From contig JAGVPN010000500.1 of the NCBI GenBank assembly GCA_020052215.1, positions 1-7,050 of the forward strand: a stretch of 7,050 nucleotides of DNA. Direction: 5' to 3'. Numbering within the stretch: position 1 is the stretch's first letter; each line of letters opens with the position of its first letter. Source of the DNA: Syntrophobacterales bacterium (GTDB taxonomy: Bacteria; Desulfobacterota; Desulfobaccia; Desulfobaccales; 0-14-0-80-60-11). The notes under the pieces are model-generated. The model was not told the origin of the DNA. It did no database searches and saw only the letters and a program-made list of their open reading frames with translations. Of this stretch, positions 1 through 5,642 are shown piece by piece. Both the position numbers and the translations under genes were made by a program.

Positions 1-575
1 GGCGGCGCCTCGGTGGGGCGGCCCCGGACGGGTCCCAGGGCTATCCGGTCCTTGCCGGTCTGCTCCAGGGCTTTAAGGAACTGCTCCGGGAACTTGACCC
101 CCAGGGCCTGGGCCCGCCTCACGTCCGCCTGGGCCGATTCGTATTTTTTTTGCTGGTAATAGGCAAAGGCTCGGGAGAACAGGGCGTTCCGGTCCTTGGG
201 GTCCAGGGACAGGGCCCGGTTGAAATCGGCGATCGCCTGGTCCAACCGGTGCTGGTACTGGAGGGCCCGGCCGCGCATGGTGTAGGCATCCTGGAAGTCC
301 GGCTTTAGGCTGATGACCTTGGTGAAGTCAGCCTCGGCGTGGTCGTATTCCTTGCGGGCCAGGTAGATGTCACCCCGCAGGAAGTAGGGCTGAAAGTTTT
401 GGGGTATCAGGTCGATGGAGGCGTTGATTTCCGCCAACGCCTTGTCCAAGTCTTTGTTCTGAAGAGCTATGAAGGCCGCTTTGTAGTGATCCCCGGCTAC
501 CAGGAGATTTGTCTGGGCCGCAGCCGCAGTAGCCAGGAGGGCCACCATCAGTACCGACAGGATAAGTCTTTTCAT
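1..575 (-). CDS. Secreted TPR-repeat protein, 3' end outside the window
   Basis: Reading the minus strand from ATG at 575 gives an open frame of at least 191 codons with no stop, so the gene continues past position 1. The start is supported by an AGGAG site about 9 bases upstream. Residues 1-20 look like a Sec signal peptide: a basic start (MKRL), a hydrophobic stretch and an Ala-rich end with likely cleavage near A-A-A-Q. Four consecutive 34-residue TPR units follow (about 25-58, 59-92, 93-126 and 127-160), showing the usual pattern such as Y-F-L-R-G-D-I-Y and A-D-F-T-K-V-I-S-L-K-P. After residue 160 a linker continues to the edge. TPR proteins are protein-interaction scaffolds; this one should act in the periplasm or at the cell surface. 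The specific partner cannot be told. It is divergent from the GAF-S8 operon. Confident of the fold, not of the role. Confidence 0.85.
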   Translation of the reverse strand, partial: MKRLILSVLMVALLATAAAAQTNLLVAGDHYKAAFIALQNKDLDKALAEINASIDLIPQNFQPYFLRGDIYLARKEYDHAEADFTKVISLKPDFQDAYTMRGRALQYQHRLDQAIADFNRALSLDPKDRNALFSRAFAYYQQKKYESAQADVRRAQALGVKFPEQFLKALEQTGKDRIALGPVRGRPTEAP

Positions 576-599
576 AATTGTCTTCTCCTGTTCCGAAAA

Positions 600-620
600 G
601 TTCAAAGTTCAAGGTTCAAG
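600..620. repeat. Three tandem GTTCAAR heptads
   Basis: Three consecutive 7-base copies, GTTCAAA then GTTCAAG twice, lie just upstream of the TPR gene. On the minus strand they read as repeated TTGAAC, weakly like a -35 box, but no good -10 box was found at the right distance. Probably a simple low-complexity repeat. Confidence 0.5.
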
Positions 621-702
621 GTTGGGGGTAAGCCCATCATAAACTTTTCAGGCTTTGCGGGTGTGCCAACGGCCCATGAGCGACTGTCTTGAAAAATCAT
701 CC

Positions 703-723
703 GTAGGGTGCGTCCTACGCACC
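703..723. repeat. GTAGGG-type palindrome, copy 1
   Basis: Arms GGTGCGT (707-713) and ACGCACC (717-723) are perfect inverted repeats around a 3-base loop, preceded by GTAG. The sequence resembles the short dispersed palindromes beginning GTAGGG that are found between genes in many bacterial genomes. Two more elements with a GTAGGG core occur in this window. Confidence 0.6.
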
Positions 724-950
724 AATTGATGGCCGGGAACTACACATCTTTTCATAATTTACGGGTGCGCCGAAGGCTCAGGTGCGACGGTCTCGGAGAG
801 TTGTGGGGAAACTCTCTTTCAACCTAAAAACCACAAAAAATGATCTCCGGTTCGCAGTTGCACCTGCTCGTGAGAAGCAGGTTAGCATAAAATTGGCCGC
901 GAAATCAATTTTTCACCAACCTTGCGGCCTACCAGCCCCTCGCGGTTGCC

Positions 951-979
951 TTGACATTTTTCCCTAAAGGGATAATCAT
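951..979 (+). promoter_or_regulatory. Sigma70-type promoter of the GAF-S8 operon, with a palindrome in the spacer
   Basis: A perfect -35 box TTGACA (951-956) is followed after 17 bases by AATCAT (974-979), which matches four of six -10 positions. Transcription would begin near 986, giving a leader of about 43 bases before the ATG at 1029. The spacer contains TCCCT-AA-AGGGA (961-972), a perfect inverted repeat that could be a repressor operator. An alternative -10, GATAAT at 971-976, would leave only 14 bases and is less likely. Confidence 0.55.
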
Positions 980-1028
980 GGGGCCGCAATGGATAAGACG
1001 CATCCTGGCTGTTCAAGGAGGCTGGCCT

Positions 1029-1682
1029 ATGACCGTCCTGAGCACTTATCTGGGTATTGCCCAGGAAAGCCCTGAAGGAAAGGTCCTGAGGTTGCTCATC
1101 GAACTGGGGGCCCAGTTCATCGGCGTTCACGAAGGCGCGCTGCTCGTGGTGGATGAAGCCACTAACGAACTGGTGTTTGCCATGACCGTGGGCCAGGTGG
1201 GCTTGGGAGAAGCCTTGCTGGGTCAAAGGGTGCCCATGGGGAAAGGACTGGTGGGGTTGGCGGCCCAGACTCACGAGGTTCAGATGGGCGCGCCCACTTT
1301 CCACTTGCCCCAAGACCAGGCAAAACTCAGGGCAGCAGAGGAGCCTTGTGCGGAGATTGCCGCCCCCCTGATAGTCAATGATACCCTCATCGGGGTGATC
1401 ACCGCCGTGAGCTTCAAGGAGGACAAGAAGTTCAGCAGCGCCGACGCCCTCCTCTATGCCCGCATCGCCTGGGTGGCTGCCATCGTTATTGACCAGCGCC
1501 GCCGCTTGGCCGCGCTCCAGTCCCTGTCTGATGGCCGGAAAGTGGCCGGCCTCTTGAGGGAAGATGAACGTCTGGACCTGGAGATAGTTGCCGCAGTCTC
1601 GCGTCTGGTCAAGGCCAAACCGGAGCGGAAAGCCGGGATCGCCCGCCTTTTGTCGGATATCTTGTCTTTTCTGGAGAGTTGA
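1029..1682 (+). CDS. GAF-domain protein, putative sensor
   Basis: This 217-residue soluble protein has one GAF domain at about residues 15-158. GAF motifs are seen in V-P-M-G-K-G-L-V-G-L-A-A-Q (about 68-80) and A-P-L-I-V-N-D-T-L-I-G-V-I (about 112-124). The C-terminal 60 residues are charged and helical, with no kinase, cyclase or DNA-binding domain. GAF domains bind small ligands such as cyclic nucleotides, haem or 2-oxoacids, or mediate dimerisation; the ligand here is unknown. ATG 1029 is chosen because AAGGAGG (1015-1021) lies 7 bases upstream. Earlier in-frame starts at 951 and 978 fall inside the predicted promoter. The stop overlaps the start of the S8 protease by one base, so the two are surely co-transcribed and probably translationally coupled. 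Inference: it senses a signal for the protease or binds it. Cys107 (E-E-P-C-A-E) is a possible redox or ligand residue, which is speculative. Confidence 0.85.
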   Translation: MTVLSTYLGIAQESPEGKVLRLLIELGAQFIGVHEGALLVVDEATNELVFAMTVGQVGLGEALLGQRVPMGKGLVGLAAQTHEVQMGAPTFHLPQDQAKLRAAEEPCAEIAAPLIVNDTLIGVITAVSFKEDKKFSSADALLYARIAWVAAIVIDQRRRLAALQSLSDGRKVAGLLREDERLDLEIVAAVSRLVKAKPERKAGIARLLSDILSFLES

Positions 1683-2446
1683 TGCAAAAAAGTCTCCTGT
1701 CCGCCTTGAACATCGAATTCCCCGACCTGACCTCAAGACCCCTTGAACCGGTTTCGGTGGCGGTGGTTGACAGCGGCATTGATGCCACCCACCCTGCCCT
1801 GGCCGGCAAAGTTCTGGAGGCCTATGTGGTGGAAAAGAGCGGCGATGAGTTCAAGGTCGTCAAGCAGCCGGTTCCGGAAAACGCTGACCTCTATGGTCAC
1901 GGCACCGCCGTGGCCAGTGTTATTTGCGGTCTCGCCCCGAATGCGCGTCTCATCGATATCCGGGTGTTGGACACCCTCAACGTGGGCTCCGGAGAAGCTC
2001 TATTGGCCGGTTTCAGCTTTGCGGTGGCCCAAAAAATCAGGATTCTGAATATGAGCCTGGCCGCCAAGGCCAGCTTCGCCGCAAAATTGCATCCTCTCTG
2101 TGAAACCGCCTATCGCCAGAACCAACTGGTAATTGCCGCCCGTCGCAACCTGCCGTTAACCGATGACGGTTTTCCCGCGGAATTATCTTCGAGCATTGGG
2201 GTTGATTTAGGGAAATTCCTGTCCCAGTTCCACCTGGCGTTTCGGCCTGACCACGCCATCGAGTTCATCGCCCATGGCGAGGATGTCACGGTGGCCGCGG
2301 CTGGGGGAGGTTACACCACCATGACCGGGACGAGTTTTGCCACTCCGGCCGTCTCAGGTATCTGCGCCCTGTTAGTGGGCGCCTTCCCGGACCTGCGCAT
2401 CTTTGAGGTGAAGAGCATTCTCCGCTGGTTCGCCGAGTTGGCTTAA
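1682..2446 (+). CDS. Compact intracellular subtilisin-like (S8) serine protease
   Basis: This 254-residue protein has the full subtilase catalytic set: Asp30 in V-A-V-V-D-S-G-I-D, His73 in Y-G-H-G-T-A-V-A-S, the oxyanion-hole Asn156 in A-A-R-R-N, and the nucleophile Ser218 in T-G-T-S-F-A-T-P. The core begins almost at the N terminus. There is no signal peptide and no room for an I9-type propeptide, and the C-terminal tail is short. The length is at the lower limit for S8 enzymes, which are commonly 270 residues or more. The protein should therefore be cytoplasmic and self-folding. Two Arg residues replace the usual small residues before the oxyanion Asn (normally A-G-N). ATG 1682 overlaps the TGA of the GAF gene (TGATG), with GGAG 5 bases upstream; an in-frame TTG at 1679 is possible. 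It is probably active. The substrate is unknown; the coupling suggests regulation by the GAF protein, and processing of the nearby small Cys-rich proteins is only a hypothesis. Confidence 0.9.
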   Translation: MQKSLLSALNIEFPDLTSRPLEPVSVAVVDSGIDATHPALAGKVLEAYVVEKSGDEFKVVKQPVPENADLYGHGTAVASVICGLAPNARLIDIRVLDTLNVGSGEALLAGFSFAVAQKIRILNMSLAAKASFAAKLHPLCETAYRQNQLVIAARRNLPLTDDGFPAELSSSIGVDLGKFLSQFHLAFRPDHAIEFIAHGEDVTVAAAGGGYTTMTGTSFATPAVSGICALLVGAFPDLRIFEVKSILRWFAELA

Positions 2447-2451
2447 GGAGA

Positions 2452-2505
2452 GCCGTAGGGCAGGAAAGCGAAGCGCATCCCGCCTTCAGCGCATAGCCCT
2501 ACGGC
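2452..2505. repeat. GTAGGG-type inverted repeat between convergent genes
   Basis: Arms GCCGTAGGGC (2452-2461) and GCCCTACGGC (2496-2505) are perfect 10-base inverted repeats around a 34-base interior that has weaker self-complementarity (GGCAGG against CCCGCC). It sits between the stops of the S8 protease (2446) and the ABC exporter (2517), where a bidirectional terminator is expected. Neither side has a clear U-run, so intrinsic termination is uncertain. The arms share the GTAGGG core of the other two palindromes in the window. Confidence 0.6.
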
Positions 2506-2516
2506 CCTTACCAACA

Positions 2517-4523
2517 CTAGGCCTTGATCAGTCCTGGGGCCTCTTTGGCCGCCTCCGGGTGGTCTTCTTGGGAGGCCTCGAGCAAATCCCGGAATAATCC
2601 CGGCCGGCTCGCCAGTTCCTCCGGGGACCCCACCTCATCGAATTTGCCGTGCTCCAGGCAGCAGACCCAATCGGCAAAATGGGAGATGAATTCCATATCG
2701 TGGTCCACCAGGAGGACCGTGAGCCCCCGGCAAGCCTCCCGTAAGACGGTGGCCACTTGCGAGCGCCCGATGGCATCAATGCCGGTGGTGGGCTCATCCA
2801 GCAGCAGGATGGCGGGGTGCAGCAGAAAAGCCCGGGTGACCGCCAGGAGCCGGCGTTGTCCTCCGGACAAGCCTTCGCTGCTGGCCCGGGGCAGGTGGTA
2901 ATCCAGGGGCCGGGTGTGGGGCCCGGCGGCGTTTTCCAGCACCTCCCAGAATCCGGATCGGCGGCAGACCTCCGCCAGTTCGTCATCCGTGGCCTGATCG
3001 TTGGCCAGTTTGAGGTTGGTGCGGATGGTATCGGCCACAAACAAGGGAAACTGGGAAACCTTGGCCACCTGGCGGCGCAGACTGGCCAGGGTAACCGCGC
3101 TGATATCCTGTCCATCCACCAAAATCCGGCCCCCTTGCGGGTCCCGCAGCCGGGCCACCAAGTTGAGCAGGGTGGATTTTCCCATGCCCGCCCGGGCCAC
3201 AATGGCAGTCACCCGGCCCGGGGCAAAGGCGTAGCTCAGGTCATCCAAGATTTTCTGGCCATCCGGCGCATAGGCAAAGGTGAGGTTTTCCAGCACCAGG
3301 GCGCCCTGGCTGGGAGAGAGCGCCACCGCCCCGGGCTTTTCCTTCACCTCCGGTTCCGCCTCCAAGATTTCCACCACTTTCTCCACCTGGGGCCAGGTGG
3401 ATTGCAGGCCCGTGAAGAATTGGATGATCTCCTGCAAGGGGCTCACCGCCTCGGGCACGAAGTAGTAGATAGCCAGGATAGCCCCGGGAGCCGCGGGGTT
3501 GCCGGATTTAAGAGCGAAAAAGACGCCGTAGATCAGAAACACCGTTTGCAGAAATATGGGGGTGCTGGTTTGAAACTGGGTGGCGATTTCGTTCCGGAAG
3601 GCCGCGGCTATCTTATAGCGGATCAGGGTCCGGAGACGATTGCCGAAGGCTTCCGACCGCTGCGGTTCCGCTCCCATGACCTGCACTTCCAGGGGCAGGG
3701 AAGCTGAGTTGGAAAACTCGTTGGCCAAAGCCGTCTCACTGTCCCGCACCTTTTCGAAGGCGCGCCGCAACTTCAGGGAGAGCCACCACCCTCCCAGAGG
3801 CAGGATGAAAATGGTGGCCAACAGGATCACCTGGACCCAGCGCGGGGTTTCACCCACCGCGGTTAGGTTGTTGGTCAGGAAGATCATGGCGGTCACCAGG
3901 CTGATACCCCGCACCACCGGGAAAGAGAGCAGGTCGCGCAGTAACAGCTGGGTGCCGGTGGAAAAGCGGGTGACGATGAGCATGGTCTCGCCCAGATCAT
4001 GGGACTGGTGATAGGATGGCCCCAGGACCAAGAGCTTGTCGTGCAGGCGCTGCTGCAGCCTGGCCACCATCACGTTGTCGGACCAGGTCATGACCATCCG
4101 GTCCACAAAGCGCAGCAGGATAAGGAGGAGGGCGAGGCTGGCAAAGACGATGGCGGCGGTTTCCAGAGTGCCGGGCAGAAAGGCGGAGAGAAACCCCCCC
4201 ATCTTGGCGGCGCCGCCCACGGCTTCGGCGCTTCTCGGGGCCGCCCCGCCTCCCGCCAGGGAACTGCCCAGACCCGACACTACGGTGGCCAGAACCTGCA
4301 CATTGTATTGCGTCAGGATTTGCAGGACAATGCTCAGGACGGTGTTGGCCAGGAACCATCCCAAAGCCGCGGACACCACGTACCAGCCCCAGTGTAAGAG
4401 TTTCCGGTAAGGCACCGACTCCGGTTCAGTCACCGGCATTCCTTCCAGGGGTTCGCCGGCTGCCGGGATCACCTCGCCGGGAGAGTCGGCCAATTTGGTC
4501 TCCAGCTTTTTATCTTGCTTCAT
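2517..4523 (-). CDS. ABC exporter half-transporter (fused permease and ATPase)
   Basis: This 668-residue protein should work as a homodimer that exports a substrate across the inner membrane using ATP. A soluble, Pro/Glu-rich N terminus (1-42) is followed by membrane segments at about 44-70, 118-140, 203-220, 230-252, 321-338 and 345-362. The first external loop (about 85-112) is unusually Gly/Ala-rich. The ATPase (about 405-650) has Walker A A-R-A-G-M-G-K-S-T (443-451), Q-loop Gln491, signature L-S-G-G-Q (552-556), Walker B I-L-L-L-D-E with Glu577, D-loop T-G-I-D (580-583) and switch His608. The first Gly of the P-loop is Ala and the D-loop departs from S-A-L-D. All catalytic residues remain, so it is probably active. 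There is no C39 peptidase domain. ATG 4523 is preferred because GGGAG (4532-4536) lies 8 bases upstream; an in-frame ATG at 4574 would add 17 residues but has no good site. The substrate is unknown. It lies downstream of, and on the same strand as, the three small Cys-rich genes, which are obvious candidate cargo. Confidence 0.92.
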   Translation of the reverse strand: MKQDKKLETKLADSPGEVIPAAGEPLEGMPVTEPESVPYRKLLHWGWYVVSAALGWFLANTVLSIVLQILTQYNVQVLATVVSGLGSSLAGGGAAPRSAEAVGGAAKMGGFLSAFLPGTLETAAIVFASLALLLILLRFVDRMVMTWSDNVMVARLQQRLHDKLLVLGPSYHQSHDLGETMLIVTRFSTGTQLLLRDLLSFPVVRGISLVTAMIFLTNNLTAVGETPRWVQVILLATIFILPLGGWWLSLKLRRAFEKVRDSETALANEFSNSASLPLEVQVMGAEPQRSEAFGNRLRTLIRYKIAAAFRNEIATQFQTSTPIFLQTVFLIYGVFFALKSGNPAAPGAILAIYYFVPEAVSPLQEIIQFFTGLQSTWPQVEKVVEILEAEPEVKEKPGAVALSPSQGALVLENLTFAYAPDGQKILDDLSYAFAPGRVTAIVARAGMGKSTLLNLVARLRDPQGGRILVDGQDISAVTLASLRRQVAKVSQFPLFVADTIRTNLKLANDQATDDELAEVCRRSGFWEVLENAAGPHTRPLDYHLPRASSEGLSGGQRRLLAVTRAFLLHPAILLLDEPTTGIDAIGRSQVATVLREACRGLTVLLVDHDMEFISHFADWVCCLEHGKFDEVGSPEELASRPGLFRDLLEASQEDHPEAAKEAPGLIKA

Positions 4524-4610
4524 CGCTCCTGCTCCCGGGGGAAAGATAGACGACCGCTGGGCGGAGGGGGCCATGGGTCCAGATATTCACTCCCCTTCCC
4601 TCGGCCTGGT

Positions 4611-4641
4611 AAAACAGCAAAGACGGCTTTGAGGAGCCGTC
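4611..4641 (-). terminator. Probable intrinsic terminator after the first small Cys-rich gene
   Basis: Read on the minus strand, GACGGCT and AGCCGTC (4641-4635 and 4628-4622) form a perfect 7-bp stem with a 6-base loop. It is followed by the U-rich stretch TTTGCTGTTTT. It lies between the stop of the small gene (4720) and the ABC exporter start (4523), so it would separate or attenuate expression of the exporter relative to the small genes. Confidence 0.55.
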
Positions 4642-4664
4642 CTGAGCGAAATTCGGGATGGACG

Positions 4665-4696
4665 GGGAGAGCCTGGTTCCGAACCACGGCTCTCCC
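4665..4696. repeat. Long hairpin after the first small gene, unit 1 copy
   Basis: Arms GGGAGAGCC (4665-4673) and GGCTCTCCC (4688-4696) are perfectly complementary, and the interior continues as TGGTTC against GAACCA with one bulged base. It lies just past the stop of the small gene. It has no U-run, so it may protect the mRNA 3' end rather than terminate. A copy with a shorter stem occurs 456 bases to the right. Confidence 0.6.
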
Positions 4697-4719
4697 TTGA
4701 AATTTCCGGCGTTGGACTG

Positions 4720-4962
4720 CTACATTCTGAATAGCCCCCCGCAAGCGGCGCAGGTATAGCGGCGGTAAACCTCGGAGGAGCAGATGGCTCTCAAATAGGA
4801 GCCGCACCAAGGGCAGTACGTCGTGCAAAGATACCCCTGGGCCTCAACCTCGCCTTCCGCTGCCTCCCCGCTGAACGTCTTGACCAGCTCTTTCGGGTCC
4901 AGTTTCTTCGCTTCTTCCGCCTCGATTTTGGTGGCGGTTTTGACTTTGCCTTCCTTGCTCAT
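4720..4962 (-). CDS. Small Cys-rich CPxCG (zinc-ribbon-like) protein, paralog 1
   Basis: This gene encodes 80 residues of unknown function. The N-terminal half is charged and probably helical (K-I-E-A-E-E-A-K-K-L-D at 12-22), followed by a variable stretch (23-35) and a conserved hinge E-G-E-V-E-A-Q-G-Y (36-44). The C-terminal part has C-P-W-C-G (50-54) and C-A-A-C-G (71-75), spaced C-x2-C-x17-C-x2-C as in zinc ribbons, plus Cys46 and Cys61. It ends G-L-F-R-M. There is no signal peptide or membrane segment. A strong AAGGAGG lies 4 bases before the ATG. It is about 60% identical to paralog 2 and about 35% to paralog 3, without any gap. Alternatives are a small zinc-binding regulator or adaptor, or a precursor peptide whose N-terminal half is a removable leader. 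The sequence does not decide between them. It is preceded by the conserved 5' region and followed by hairpins. Confidence 0.85.
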   Translation of the reverse strand: MSKEGKVKTATKIEAEEAKKLDPKELVKTFSGEAAEGEVEAQGYLCTTYCPWCGSYLRAICSSEVYRRYTCAACGGLFRM

Positions 4963-5122
4963 GTTCCCTCCTTGCCGAACTCAGTTGATTGGCTTACCCG
5001 TCAGGCCATCAACTCAGCCTGGGACTGTGTGAGGTGCCTCTCCACCCGGCAACCTGGTGAGAAAATCTCTTTCATTGCCTTTTATCTGGCGCGGCGTACC
5101 CTCCTTCCGCCTTTATTTTTAC
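4963..5122 (-). promoter_or_regulatory. Conserved upstream region of paralog 1, possible structured leader
   Basis: About 89% identical to the region upstream of paralog 2, with a core of about 100 bases (4993-5092) near 95%. Just before the ribosome binding site, GTTGATTGGC (4984-4993) and GCCATCAAC (5005-5013) can form a 9-bp stem with one bulge. Further upstream, a GGTG at 5046-5043 (minus strand) can pair with CACC at either 5059-5056 or 5036-5033, which are mutually exclusive hairpins. No known riboswitch class was recognised. No clear promoter boxes were seen within it. Confidence 0.45.
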
Positions 5123-5123
5123 C

Positions 5124-5149
5124 AGAGCCTGGTTCCGGACCACGGCTCT
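5124..5149. repeat. Hairpin after the second small gene, unit 2 copy
   Basis: AGAGCC (5124-5129) pairs with GGCTCT (5144-5149), with a TGGT/ACCA inner stem. This is the 456-bp counterpart of the hairpin at 4665-4696. It is followed to the right by a perfect 14-base palindrome, CCTGAGATCTCAGG (5152-5165), which is not kept in unit 1. It lacks a U-run on the minus strand, so paralogs 2 and 1 may be read as one transcript. Confidence 0.55.
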
Positions 5150-5175
5150 CCCCTGAGATCTCAGGCACTGGACCT

Positions 5176-5418
5176 CTAGGCCCTGAATGGCCTCCCGCAC
5201 CAGCCGCAGGTATAGTAGAGGTATACGGTGGAGGAGCAGATGGATCTCCCCACATGACCGCACCAGGGGCAGCGAGTATAGCAATAATAGCCCTGGGCCT
5301 CAACCTCACCTTCCGTGGCCCCCCCGCCGATCATCACGCCCATCTTGTTCCGGTCGAGTTTCTTCTCTTCTTCCGCCTCGATTTTGGTGCCGGTTTTGAT
5401 TTTGATTTCCTCGGTCAT
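5176..5418 (-). CDS. Small Cys-rich CPxCG (zinc-ribbon-like) protein, paralog 2
   Basis: This gene encodes 80 residues and is the tandem duplicate of the gene at 4720-4962. The N-terminal K-I-K-T-G-T-K-I-E-A-E-E (about 6-17) and the hinge E-G-E-V-E-A-Q-G-Y (36-44) are kept, while residues 23-35 are almost entirely replaced (R-N-K-M-G-V-M-I-G-G-G here). The Cys-rich half has C-P-W-C-G (50-54) and C-G-W-C-G (71-75) with Cys46 and Cys61, and ends R-P-F-R-A. Aromatic residues are added here (Tyr45, Tyr47, Tyr68, Trp73). A GGAGGG site lies 3 bases before the ATG. The upstream DNA is far more conserved with its copy than the coding region is. The function is unknown; the choices are those given for paralog 1: zinc-ribbon adaptor or Cys-rich precursor peptide. 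Confidence 0.85.
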   Translation of the reverse strand: MTEEIKIKTGTKIEAEEEKKLDRNKMGVMIGGGATEGEVEAQGYYCYTRCPWCGHVGRSICSSTVYLYYTCGWCGRPFRA

Positions 5419-5578
5419 GTTCCCTCCATGCCTGAATCAGTTTATTGGCTTACCCATCAGGCCATCAACTCAGCCTGGGACGGTGTGAGGTGCCTCTCCA
5501 CCCGGCAACCTGGTGAGAAAATCCCCTTCATTGCCTTTTATCTGACGCGGCCCACCCTCCTCCCGGCTTTTGGTTTAT
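5419..5578 (-). promoter_or_regulatory. Conserved upstream region of paralog 2, possible structured leader
   Basis: This is the duplicate of the region upstream of paralog 1. The pairing sites recur at 5489-5492, 5499-5502 and 5512-5515 (GGTG, CACC, GGTG on the plus strand). The stem beside the ribosome binding site (5440-5469) has lost one pair (GTTGAT to GTTTAT) with no compensating change, which argues against strict selection on that particular stem. Confidence 0.4.
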
Positions 5579-5596
5579 CAGGACAAAAGCGCCAGT

Positions 5597-5613
5597 CCCC
5601 TGAGTAACAGGGG
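5597..5613. repeat. Small hairpin after the third small gene
   Basis: CCCCTG (5597-5602) and CAGGGG (5608-5613) form a perfect 6-bp stem with a 5-base loop, about 30 bases past the stop of paralog 3. On the minus strand it is not followed by a U-run. It may be a weak terminator or an mRNA end-protecting structure. Confidence 0.35.
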
Positions 5614-5642
5614 TTAGAGACCCGCCTCCCCTGGCAGAAAAA

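Larger units (their letters stand above)
576..1028. other. Intergenic region between divergent genes
   Basis: No convincing gene is seen here. It holds a three-copy heptad repeat (600-620), a GTAGGG-type palindrome (703-723), a second copy (747-759) of the 13 bases that span the TPR gene start (567-579), and at its right end the promoter of the GAF gene (951-979). Short open frames on both strands lack ribosome binding sites and recognisable sequence. Confidence 0.6.
4667..5122. repeat. Tandem duplication, unit 1 (period 456 bp)
   Basis: This unit contains the small gene 4720-4962 with its downstream hairpin and about 160 bases of upstream sequence. Landmarks repeat exactly 456 bases to the right: gcctggttcc at 4671 and 5127, gene starts at 4962 and 5418, and stops at 4720 and 5176. 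There is no net insertion or deletion. The exact edges are approximate. Confidence 0.85.
5123..5578. repeat. Tandem duplication, unit 2 (period 456 bp)
   Basis: This is the second unit, with the gene 5176-5418. Similarity to unit 1 fades at about 5557-5578. The third small gene to the right has the same layout, but its flanking DNA no longer aligns well, so it is an older copy. The start-to-start distance to that gene is 467 bases. Confidence 0.85.

Noticed and set aside
747..759. 13-base repeat of the TPR gene start followed by a 35-codon frame
   Set aside because: It has no ribosome binding site or plausible protein sequence; the match is short enough to be chance or a minor duplication.
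951..1028. 26-residue N-terminal extension of the GAF protein
   Set aside because: It starts on a TTG that is part of the -35 box; the later ATG at 1029 has a near-perfect ribosome binding site.
882..1736. 284-codon open frame on the minus strand
   Set aside because: It lies antisense to the GAF gene, has low-complexity Arg/Gly/His-rich sequence and no domain, and the GAF frame has clear motifs and a strong ribosome binding site.
2757..3707. 316-codon open frame on the plus strand
   Set aside because: Antisense shadow of the ABC exporter in GC-rich DNA; composition is rich in Gly, Gln and His with no recognisable motif.
4524..4574. 17-residue N-terminal extension of the ABC exporter
   Set aside because: No ribosome binding site before the ATG at 4574, while ATG 4523 has GGGAG at 8 bases and the charged start M-K-Q-D-K-K.
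4963..5100. Match to known riboswitch classes (c-di-GMP, SAM, SAH, THF considered)
   Set aside because: Some hairpins are possible, but none of the conserved core sequences of these classes could be found.
4667..5578. Direct repeats considered as a CRISPR-like array or insertion sequence
   Set aside because: Only two near-identical units with a 456-bp period, each holding a gene; there are no short repeat-spacer units, terminal inverted repeats or transposase.
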